From: Azolla pinnata
Taxonomy: Eukaryota > Streptophyta > Polypodiopsida > Salviniales > Salviniaceae
Direction of reading: 5' to 3'
Assembly: GCA_037176905.1 (NCBI GenBank)
Contig: JBBBWG010006703.1
Location: 1 to 21,933 of the forward strand
DNA length: 21,933 nucleotides
Part shown: positions 7,558-15,797 of the stretch, piece by piece
Layout: each line of letters opens with the position of its first letter
Position numbering within the stretch: the first letter of the stretch is position 1
Position numbers and translations under genes: made by a program
Notes under the pieces: model-generated
Told to the model about the DNA's origin: nothing
Seen by the model: the letters and a program-made list of their open reading frames with translations, nothing else
Databases searched by the model: none

Positions 7558-9948
7558 ATGGTATGCAATTTGCTTCATCCCCATTGCTCTGTTTCTCTGC
7601 ATCCGGATGTTGTTCAGGGCAAGCAACGAAGGTCGGAAGATCTCTGCTTGCCTCCTCATGAGTCGTTCCATCTCCTGAGCGATGGCCGGAAGAAGGAAAC
7701 CTTGGCTACAGCTCGGCAGGCTCACTCCCAATTGGCCTTCTTTGGCCTTGACTCCTTCGCATCAGTTGGGGAGAAGCTCGTGGCCGCTTTTGCTTCTTGT
7801 GGAGGCGTTGAAGATGCCTTCAGAGTGTTGAACCAATCCCCGATCCAGACGCCATTTTCGTGGGCACCTCTGATTTCCGGATGTGTAGATTGTGGGTATG
7901 GTAGAAGGGCTTTGGAGCTGTACGATTCTATGCAGGAAAGGGGTTTAAGGCCCAGCCCTCCCACCGTCGTCAGCCTTCTGAAAGCTTGTGGAGATGCACA
8001 GGCCATGGCAAAGGGCGTCGCGATACATGCTCATGCCAAGGAAGAAGGATTGGAAGGGAATCTCTTCATTGTGAGTGCTCTCATAATGATGTATGGCAAA
8101 TGTGGTCATGTTGCGGAAGCAGAGGATGTGTTTGTTCGATTGGCTCAGCACGACTTGGTGTCATGGAATGCCATGCTCGCTACATATGTCGACCTCGGAG
8201 AAGCAGAGAAAGCTATTGTGCTTTTCGAGAAGATTATGGAAACTCGAATGGATCCGAACGAACGAACCATGGTGAGTGCCATACAAGCAATCTCCCTACA
8301 CACGATGGAGGAAGAGAATGGCTTGCTTCAAGAAAGGCAAAGAAAAGGCAATGGATTGCATTCGTATGTCTTGATGAAAGGGCTCGATGGTAATGTTTAT
8401 GTCCACAGTGCCCTTTTGGGTATGTATGGTAAGCTTGGAACAATCGCGGATGTGGAGCACGTGTTTGCTAGGGTATCCTGCTTTCACCATGAGATCGTTC
8501 CATGGAATGTTATGCTCTCGGCATACGTTGATCGTAGGTATGGCGAGAAAGCATTGAGGTTGTTCCGGCAGATGCAGCAAGAAGGAATCTCTCCGAACGA
8601 GACGAGCTATGTGACGGCATTACAAGCATGTTGTTTGATGGCCGAAGAAGAGAAAGACAAGAGTGCTGTTCTCGAGATAGGGGTAGCCCTCCATTCGGAT
8701 GCGTGTCGGAACGGATTCGATCACGAAACCTCGATGTGCACCATGCTGGTAAGCATGTACGCAAGATGCGAGAGAATCAGAGAGGCGGAGCACCTGTTCG
8801 AAGAGGCGCTTGAGCATCATGACGTCGTATCATGGACAAGCATGCTGTCGATGTATGTGGAGATGGGTGAAGGAGAGAAGGCTTTACAGCTCTATGTGGA
8901 GATGATAGACCAAGGGATGGATCCAAATGAGTGCACGTTGGTATCTGCCTTCCAAGCATGTGTCTTGGTCGTGGAAAAAGAAGCAGCCCTTACGAAATCA
9001 CTCGAAATCGGACGGGCACTGCTCATCGAAGCATTTGGAAAGGGGTTTGATCAGGAATCCTTGGTCATAGCCAGTGCTATGATGATGTTTGGGAAGTGTG
9101 GAAGTGTGATCGAAGCGGAGTCCATGTTCTATGTGCGCTCCTCATCCCACACAGACACAGTCTTGTCGAATGCACTGCTTTTTGTATATATGGAGAATGG
9201 GCAAGATAGGCTAGCTCTTGAGATGTTTACGCAAGTGCTGGACAGAGTAGGAGGATCGGTGGCGAGAACAACAAAAGCATGCATCAACACTGCGACATTT
9301 TTCTATGTTCTGCGAGCATGCACTAGGGTTGGGAGCTTGGAGCTGTGCTACCACATCCATTTCATCATCGTCTCGGCTGGGCTGGACATGGACCTGCTTC
9401 TCACCACCATGCTTGTCCATGCCTATGGGAGCTTCGGCAGCATGGAAAATGCAGGGTCCGCATTCGATTCATTGCCTGGGCCTGACATAGCCTCATGGAA
9501 CTCTTTGCTGTCAGGGCATGCTCGTCGAGGGGATCTCGGCATGACGGCTAGAGTGTTGGAAGAGATTCAGATGCTGTCGAGCATCAAGCCAAATGAGATA
9601 ACTCTGCTTCTGATCCTCTCGATGTGCTCACATGTCGGGCATGTAGCTAGCAGTCTCGAGCTTCTCGACTCGATTGACCTCGATGATGGAGCTTGCCTCA
9701 CAAGAGAGCATTGGGCCAGCGCAGAAGACCTCATGGGCCGCGCTGGGAATCTCCCTGGAATCCTCTCTGTGCTGTCGAAGATTCCGGCGGAATCTTGTCC
9801 GATCCCATGGCTGTGCCTGTTGGCCTCGTGCTCGAGGCACGGGAATCTCGAGCTAGGAAAGGTCGCCTTTGATCAGATGATCTCTCTCAATACCGTGGAT
9901 ACAAGCGGTGCTTATATCTCAATGTCCAATATGTACATGAATTCTTAA
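7558..9948 (+). CDS. PLS-class PPR protein, 796 aa, stops inside E2
   Basis: ATG 7558 (context agcaATGG) to TAA 9948. The first ~45 residues precede any PPR motif and could be an organellar transit peptide. PPR motifs begin near 'TARQAHSQLAFFGL' and run to the end: S motifs such as 'ALIMMYGKCGHVAEAEDVF', P motifs such as 'LVSWNAMLATYVDLGEAEKA', and L motifs such as 'VVSLLKACGDAQAMAKG'. Three consecutive L motifs carry Glu/Lys-rich inserts of about 8-15 residues in the inter-helix loop (e.g. 'TMEEENGLLQERQRKG', 'LMAEEEKDKSAVLE', 'LVVEKEAALTKSLE'). At the C-terminus L2, S2 ('AEDLMGRAGNLPGILSVLSK') and E1 ('IPWLCLLASCSRHGNLELGK') are present and the frame stops at 'YISMSNMYMNS', just inside E2. 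E+ and DYW are missing. Likely organellar RNA binding; function inferred from family only. Confidence 0.88.
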   Translation: MVCNLLHPHCSVSLHPDVVQGKQRRSEDLCLPPHESFHLLSDGRKKETLATARQAHSQLAFFGLDSFASVGEKLVAAFASCGGVEDAFRVLNQSPIQTPFSWAPLISGCVDCGYGRRALELYDSMQERGLRPSPPTVVSLLKACGDAQAMAKGVAIHAHAKEEGLEGNLFIVSALIMMYGKCGHVAEAEDVFVRLAQHDLVSWNAMLATYVDLGEAEKAIVLFEKIMETRMDPNERTMVSAIQAISLHTMEEENGLLQERQRKGNGLHSYVLMKGLDGNVYVHSALLGMYGKLGTIADVEHVFARVSCFHHEIVPWNVMLSAYVDRRYGEKALRLFRQMQQEGISPNETSYVTALQACCLMAEEEKDKSAVLEIGVALHSDACRNGFDHETSMCTMLVSMYARCERIREAEHLFEEALEHHDVVSWTSMLSMYVEMGEGEKALQLYVEMIDQGMDPNECTLVSAFQACVLVVEKEAALTKSLEIGRALLIEAFGKGFDQESLVIASAMMMFGKCGSVIEAESMFYVRSSSHTDTVLSNALLFVYMENGQDRLALEMFTQVLDRVGGSVARTTKACINTATFFYVLRACTRVGSLELCYHIHFIIVSAGLDMDLLLTTMLVHAYGSFGSMENAGSAFDSLPGPDIASWNSLLSGHARRGDLGMTARVLEEIQMLSSIKPNEITLLLILSMCSHVGHVASSLELLDSIDLDDGACLTREHWASAEDLMGRAGNLPGILSVLSKIPAESCPIPWLCLLASCSRHGNLELGKVAFDQMISLNTVDTSGAYISMSNMYMNS

Positions 9949-10041
9949 CATGGGAACCATGAACCTGGAATCCGGATGCATAGTATGAGCCTCTGGACCT
10001 TCCGGAGAGCAAGAGGAGCTTTCATTGAGCTTGGCCCATGA
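9949..10041 (+). pseudogene. In-frame E2 remnant after the PPR stop codon
   Basis: Directly after TAA 9946-9948 the same frame stays open for 30 codons, to TGA 10039-10041. It reads 'HGNHEPGIRMHSMSLWT' then 'FRRARGAFIELG', which fits the rest of an E2 motif (NIYA..G.W.....VR..M...... G.SWIEV), with FIEL in the place of WIEV. The stop therefore appears to interrupt an ancestral E2. No DYW signature (HSEK, CGDCH) is seen further on. Confidence 0.55.
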
Positions 10042-10417
10042 TCCAACCAAGTCAGTGCGAGAGATTATCGCCAAAATATATTGACGCCTTTGTCACAAAG
10101 GATAGAATTGGAAACTTGTAAGCAGTGTAGCATCTACAAAGAGCCCTTCCTCCGCATAGTTTGGAAGATTTGCAATCTCTTTGGTTTGCTGGAGCTGTAC
10201 ACCATGTCTATGCATTCATTGTATACAAACAATGGAACATCGATCGTCGTCAAATCGATGAAGAGGGATATATAGAGTAATGGTGTAGTGGTGGTGGAAT
10301 TTCTACATCGAGCTATCCGTGGTATAAACCCTAAGCTTCATCAACAAATGGGGGTTGTACAAGTGCGTTCATCCGTGAAATCAATCGACAGTAAAAGCAG
10401 CTTAACATGCTGATGGG
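10042..10417. other. Convergent 3' intergenic region
   Basis: This separates the PPR gene (+) from the phosphatase gene (-). One small open frame near 10081-10275 begins with a non-ATG codon and shows no motif. Nothing else is recognised. Confidence 0.5.
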
Positions 10418-13400
10418 CTATGAAGCGGTGGAGGTCTTATTTATGCTTTTCCCGTGGAGTGCATTGCCGAAGACGTCGTAGAACTGGAATGACAATGCAG
10501 TCTGTGATATGGACATGCTCATAAAGCCTTGGCCATCGTAGTAGAATTGAAGCCCCGTCATGTCCGCCTCAGTATCGATCCCCCTCCATGCCTTGGAACC
10601 TGCTCCGCTTGTCAAGAATTCGATCCCACTGTATTATGAGAAAAGCAACACCTATTAGATGCTTCACCGAGGACTTATTCCAAACCATCATGGAAAGGAT
10701 CTTTACCTCCGGGTGATATGCTCCAAGCAATGATCATGCCCATTGATGTAAACATCGACATTTCGTTCCTGCCACATGAAGGAAGAATGTAAAAACAGAG
10801 TTATGGAAACAATCTGTGCTTTCGGAGGTAATGCTTAGCAGTTCAGTTCACAGCAGTGGTGGGTTACTACTCTCTTGAGTTCACCTTCAAGATGGGATAG
10901 ACTTCGTCGATCAGCTCAACTGTGTTGCCATGGTGTCCGACAGAGTAAATGGGATGGTGCCCGATGACGATCTTCCAGGTTGCGTTTGATGAGGAAAGCC
11001 AAGATGATAGGAACTGCACAATCAAATTATGAGGCACGGATCAGCTGAGTAAATGGCATATTGGACATAGCCATGGTGATCAGATTTTGTTTGGCATGGC
11101 TGTAAAGCCTAAGGTCTGCACCTCAAGCTCATTTTCGATGAATTGATCTCTTGGTTCGATCCCTCTCCAGTCGTATGTGTGCTCCGTGTCCTCCCAGTAC
11201 TTCTCGATGAATGGGTTCGTGTCATAGAACACGAAATCCACGTAGTCCAAGCTTCCTTCAAAGTCGGAGGAAACAAAATTTCTGTTAGAGAATTGACAAG
11301 GTTGCTGAATTGGTGAGCTTAAGATTCATGACAGCAGATTCACGTTCGATCAAAGGGTTTTTTCTAATTGTTCATTGGATGAAGCAAGTCAATGGAAGGT
11401 GCCCTATAAGATTGCTGAGAAATCAAGTGGGACAAGAACAGAAACACTCTCATTGATTTTTATCAAGTATATGTAGCTTTGCAAATTGCCCATCTATTTC
11501 TGGTCTATGTTGATAGCATTTGCACATGAAACCTGATGATCTCCACCACTGCAATTGCTTGACACAGTTAGTTGGGTATGGTTTTGTCAGCTCCAGCTCA
11601 AACATGGTCCAGAGAGAGGCAAATAGATGCCAACACTGTGAAAGCTTAGAAGATGAAGGACAGACAAAAGATGGAACAATAGAAGCTGTGCCTATTATCT
11701 CTCTAATCTGATGTGTGGGTGATGCAGTTCCATTATTGGCTATCTATCTATATATATAGATAGCCATGCTTCAATCAGAGATCAAACCACTGCTCCACAG
11801 ACAGACATATTGACCAGAGAAGCCCATAGTAAGAACTGACCTGCCAAGAGATAGCGGAGCACGAAAGCTCGCTCGCAGTGCCATCGTGCATCGCGGGCAA
11901 TCAGAGCCGGATCGAGCTGAGCCAGCACATCCCCGCGGTAGTCATGGTTACCAAGAACTGGAGCACAGAGAAGCGCGGCAAGATTCATCATGGGATTGGT
12001 TCAAATCAAGCAGCTATGCATATGTAGATCACACTGAAAGGAAGAGTATGCCAAGGGAATGATCGAACTGATCGATCATCAAGCAGCTATGTATATGTAG
12101 ATCGCACTGAGAGTAAGATGATGCCAAGGGAACGATCGATCGATCGATCGATCATTGAGCAGCTATCTATATGTAGATCACACTGAAAGGAAGACTATGC
12201 CAAGGGCATTAATGATCGACCGATCGACCATCAATCAGGTATATATATGGAGAACATACTGAAAGGAAAATGATACCAAGGGAGCCATCGAATCGATCGA
12301 TCATCAAGCAGCTATGTATAATATGTAGATCACACAGAAAGGGAAGACTATGCTGATCGAATCGATCGATCATCAAGCAGCTATGTATATGTAGATCACA
12401 CAGAAGGGGAAGACTATGCCGATCGAATCGATCGATCATCAAGCAGCTATGCCTACGTAGATCACACAAAGGAAGGCTATGCCAACGGAACAATCGAATC
12501 GATCGATCATCAAGGAGCTAAGATATAGATAATGGTAGATCACACTGAAAGGAAGGCTATGCCAAGGGGAATATGATCGATCGATTCGGCCCAACCTATT
12601 GCGTCAGATAAAGGATCTCATGAGAGATAGCGATGATGATTCCAATCAGAATTTGCCGAAGTACTGACCGATGTGCCAGGGCTTGTCGACGAGGCCAGGA
12701 ACTTTGTAGACGTTGGAGAAGGAGGTGTCGAACGCAGCATCGTCGACTCCCGTGAGGCCATTCTCGTAGAAGTTGTCGCCTGACGAGATCACAAACGCTG
12801 CCCCGATCTCCTCCGCCACTGCACCCATCTGTCATGCATACCCCACGCCGTGTTAATAATCTTGATTAATCCTCGCCCTCTTGATTAATCATCGTCTAGA
12901 GGTCTCTAATCCGCCCCACCATTGATCGTTTTTGGCCGCTAAACCTGCCCTTCCTTTGCTAGATTATCATGATGATGAATCCCTCCTTCAATCACTTCAT
13001 ATGTGTAGAACCATGATTAATTATATGGTTCGTTTTCCTTAAATGACCCTTTGCTAATCATCTCTCTGACTAATAGCCTAATTTGCTAAATTAGCACAAC
13101 AAATCCCTCCTTAACCGCTTGGTTTACAAGAAAGCATCGCCGGACTTTGCATGATCATTAAAAAATAATTGCAAACCATCAAGAATCACCATTCGCTCCT
13201 GCCCGACAAATTCCTTCCTTAATTATCCCCGTACCTTGATTAGCAAGCCATTCACTGATCACCCAGAACAAACCCCTAAATTAATCCCTTTTTGCTCATA
13301 ATTGCTGGATGAATGATTCACTGGAACACAAATAATCATCATCATTAATATCTGCCTAAGCTCTTTCTTTAATGCGCTAAATTATCGGGTCTCTGCCTCA

Positions 13401-14139
13401 GCACCAAGGGCATGAATATCAGTGAGTAATCATAGTTTCAAGTTAGTGATAAGAAGGCATCATTACCGGCCAAATTGTTACCTGATCATAACGCTTTTAA
13501 CTTAATCATCGTCGTCGCCATCATGGTACCAAACGTCCCAAAATTTTGCCAGGCTTATCATTCAATTGGAGATTCAACAGTAGATTCAGCCTCAATCATC
13601 AGGAGGAATATATTGGCCTTTAATCGGATGTAAACTATTTGGGCTTAATGATCTTAACTCAATGAGTGCTATTTTATGATGAATTGGGCTTGATCTTAAC
13701 ATTATTGGGAAATTAATCGCAGTGAAATTGGGCTTAGTGGCCTTGAACATTAACTAATCTGCAGCCCATAGACTTGGTGACCTTAAAATCTTAACTGATT
13801 AATCCGTGCACATCATGGGGCCCTATTAATTGGACCATTAAGAACCTTAATCATAGAGCTTAAGCAAACAATTAAGCAAATCAGATGAAGTTCAGACTAA
13901 TTGCGCACCTTCTCCGCCACTTGCGACTGATTATAATACCCATCTCTTCCCCAATCGCCCACAACAAGCAAATTCAATCCTCTACCATCGTCCGTTGATC
14001 CCAGATGAAGGCTGGGATGGAATCCTTGATCCGAGTGCCGCACGATCTCTCTGTGGCCGGCATGGCATTGCGACGATGAGCACCACGATACTAGAACGAA
14101 CCAAACAGCCACAGCACGGCCTAGCGCAAGGCGAATCAT
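10418..14139 (-). CDS. Purple acid phosphatase, low-molecular-weight PAP17/ACP5-like, seven exons
   Basis: On the - strand exons are 14139-13909, 12828-12669, 11957-11841, 11255-11122, 11013-10885, 10768-10707 and 10628-10418 (TAG at 10418-10420). All six introns are GT...AG and phases join exactly: 1044 nt, 347 residues. The enzyme hydrolyses phosphomonoesters with a dinuclear metal centre. All seven metal ligands are present: D62 (GDWG), D95 and Y98 (GDNFY), N134 (GNHD), H233 (IGHHP), H268 and H270 (GHDH). Also visible are '[19 protein letters not shown]' and the C-terminal '[10 protein letters not shown]' and '[10 protein letters not shown]'. The first ~25 residues ('[20 protein letters not shown]') are a signal peptide, so secretion or vacuolar location is likely. 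Length fits the plant small PAPs (PAP3/7/8/17 group); these are often phosphate-starvation responsive, but no P1BS motif was sought exhaustively. The ATG at 14137-14139 is the first in frame. Splice sites are read by eye. Confidence 0.93.
11738..11765. repeat. AT-rich inverted repeat in phosphatase intron 3
   Basis: The sequence ggctatctat ... atagatagcc has 10-bp perfect arms around a short TA-rich centre. It is in intron 3 (11256-11840), which otherwise shows no recognisable feature. Confidence 0.75.
12003..12592. repeat. Minisatellite of about 8 units (66-76 bp) in phosphatase intron 2
   Basis: Units begin near 12007, 12080, 12155, 12231, 12304, 12373, 12439 and 12510. Each has the order 'caagcagctatgtatatg', 'tagatcacactgaaaggaag', 'actatgccaaggga', then a GATC/CGAT-rich tail ('atcgaatcgatcgatcat'). 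Units differ by point changes and small indels, mostly in the number of GATC repeats. The array fills most of intron 2 (11958-12668). Confidence 0.92.
12829..13908 (-). other. Phosphatase intron 1 (1080 bp)
   Basis: AT-rich, GT...AG bounded (donor AAG|GTGCGC, acceptor gacag|ATG). It has no coding potential that I recognise. Diverged copies of a motif like 'attgggcttaatgatcttaa' recur near 13630, 13684, 13728 and 13770, suggesting an old degenerate repeat. Frequent GATTAAT/ATTAATC runs are also present. Confidence 0.7.
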
Positions 14140-15211
14140 AGCTGTGGGGCTGATCAAGGGCAGCAATGCGTATTAACCTGCAGGAGTCTAAGGATTAGTG
14201 GCAGGATTATGTGGGCGGAGGGCGGCTGATTATCAAGGTATCAATGCGGAGCTTGCAGGGAGGGGAGCTAATGGCATGATTATGTACAAATCGGTTTGTG
14301 GAATCTGAGAGAATTGAAGTCTGTAAGCCAAAAATCGGTTGCTTTTGATCGAATCAGATGAATCATTCCAAGGGGAAATGAGGGCAGGGAAGCGTAGGAT
14401 CTTAGTCAAGCTCTTTCATAGCGTGCAAGGGGATCATGGGAAGCATATGCTGAGATCAGAGTCTGGGGCAGTGCAGGTAGAATCCACAGAAATGGCCCCT
14501 TCAATTGTAGCATATTCTCTGAATATGTTGACTTACATGATTTCCTTTTTTTCTAATCTTCTAATCAAAAGCTTTACTTACAAAGATGATTCAACCCTGT
14601 TCCAGAGACATGTCAGGAATCATGGTCATCCAGAATCTCTTGGCCTGAAATGCAAGCAAGCTCCCAGATCATTCATTCATTCATTCATTCATTCATTCAT
14701 TCATTCATTCGTACACGAGATCATCCCCGCCCGGAGTCGTCGATGAACGAAGCGGAATCGGTTCCAGACAGCTCGGATCGAGCATGTTCTTACGATTCTT
14801 CGCTGCGGTCGAGAGCCCGTTCCGTTTCGATTCGGTTTCGAAGCGCGATCGTTCTTAATTTTCTGTGCGCAATGTCCGGACGGACGATCAGATTCATCTG
14901 CTTGATCGCCGCAAATCGAGAACATCCAACGCAATCCTCGCTTTGAAACTCCTTGCCTTCTACCGAGGATCGAATCCTCTTCTTTGCATCTTGCACCCAA
15001 CGCAACACGCCCAGAGGTGTTCTCGATCCGAGCATGGCGCAGAATTGCATCGAGAAAAATCAAATTCGTTACGGTAGACAGATTAGCATTAAACCAGAAT
15101 GGTTCCGTTTAAAACTACGATTTGAGTAGTTTGGTAATGTATAGTTGGATTATATAGAATCACAAAAGAAATACTTGTCAAGAGTTGAAGGTTCAGTGAT
15201 GCCTCACCAAC
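14140..15211. other. Region 5' of the phosphatase gene, up to the tRNA
   Basis: It should contain the phosphatase promoter on the - strand, but no clear TATA box was identified. It holds the (ATTC)10 microsatellite and several unsupported open frames on both strands. No gene recognised. Confidence 0.5.
14671..14710. repeat. (ATTC)10 microsatellite
   Basis: Ten uninterrupted tetranucleotide units. A tetramer changes phase, so it gives an 'IHSF' repeat in every frame and is not evidence of coding. Confidence 0.95.
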
Positions 15212-15251
15212 GACGAGATGGCCGAGTTGGTCTAAGGCGCCAGATTAAGGT

Positions 15252-15284
<33 letters not shown>

Positions 15285-15292
15285 TCTCGTCA
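15212..15292 (+). tRNA. tRNA-Leu (anticodon AAG)
   Basis: The 81-nt gene folds as a class II (long variable arm) tRNA. Acceptor arms GACGAGA (15212-15218) and TCTCGTC (15285-15291) pair fully, with discriminator A at 15292. The anticodon arm is CCAGA-TTAAGGT-TCTGG, giving anticodon AAG. A box TGGCCGAGTTGG (15219-15230) and B box GGTTCAAATCC (15271-15281) are intact. No intron and no encoded CCA, as expected for a nuclear gene. A CAA element a few bases upstream (CCAACG before the gene) fits plant tRNA genes. From memory it is nearly identical in its body to Arabidopsis nuclear tRNA-Leu(AAG). Confidence 0.97.
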
Positions 15293-15308
15293 CAATAAAA
15301 TCTCTACA

Positions 15309-15312
15309 TTTT
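15309..15312 (+). terminator. RNA polymerase III terminator (T4), with T5 backup at 15324-15328
   Basis: TTTT lies 17 bases after the tRNA end and TTTTT about 15 bases further, the usual Pol III stop signals. Confidence 0.75.
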
Positions 15313-15328
15313 CTGCTGCTGTCTTTTT

Positions 15329-15797
15329 CCCTCATAGATCCTTTACCTTCCGCATCTCCATCCTCAATCACGATACCGTGTCGCAAATTTCCTTTACCCT
15401 GACCAAAGTCGACATTCCAAGCCTTTATCAAGAAGCGATTCAGCCTCCAGTTTCGAGCACATACCTGGTATCTAGTAAAACTGCTCACATGTCGCTCATG
15501 CATTTCTGGCATGGATGCCACATTCGCCTCCGCTCGATTATCATTCGGATGCTCCTCGCCTCCGAACAAAGGTAGTGACCGCCTCGCGTAGGATTTAGGG
15601 CTCCAGAAGCTCATTCCTGATCTTCCAATGGTGTACTGATCTGACAATACGGTGATGTATCCATCGACACAGATGTCGTGCCCATGTGGTCTCCATGAAT
15701 TGCATGTATTCGTACCTACCATCATCCGTTTGCGAACGTCTGTGATTGCTCCCATCCCCTTCGCCCATCCCGAAGGGGAAGGGCCAAAGTTGCATAT
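15329..15797. other. Intergenic region between tRNA and the 1081-aa PPR gene
   Basis: This is the 3' flank of the PPR gene on the - strand. Open frames on the - strand here were inspected for E+ or DYW remnants; no WIEV, HSEK or CGDCH signature was found. Nothing else recognised. Confidence 0.5.

Noticed and set aside
10081..10275. 64-codon frame after the 796-aa PPR gene as a possible DYW remnant
   Set aside because: The start codon is TTG, and none of the DYW signatures (HSEK, CGDCH, DYW end) is present.
12209..12493. Repeat protein '[20 protein letters not shown]' on the - strand, and a CRISPR-like look
   Set aside because: The periodicity is the intron 2 minisatellite. Units are head-to-tail and wholly repeated, with no unique spacers, and the locus is a eukaryotic intron.
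14140..14166. Nine-codon N-terminal extension of the phosphatase
   Set aside because: It would start at TTG. The ATG at 14137-14139 gives a standard signal peptide.
14339..15063. Several 86-135-codon open frames on both strands upstream of the tRNA
   Set aside because: They overlap one another and the (ATTC)10 microsatellite; no recognisable domain or consistent codon use.
15204..15755. 183-codon open frame on the - strand
   Set aside because: Its C-terminal part is the antisense of the tRNA-Leu gene (giving 'TRVGFEPTPFRTRT'), a known spurious translation of tRNA loci. The rest shows no motif.
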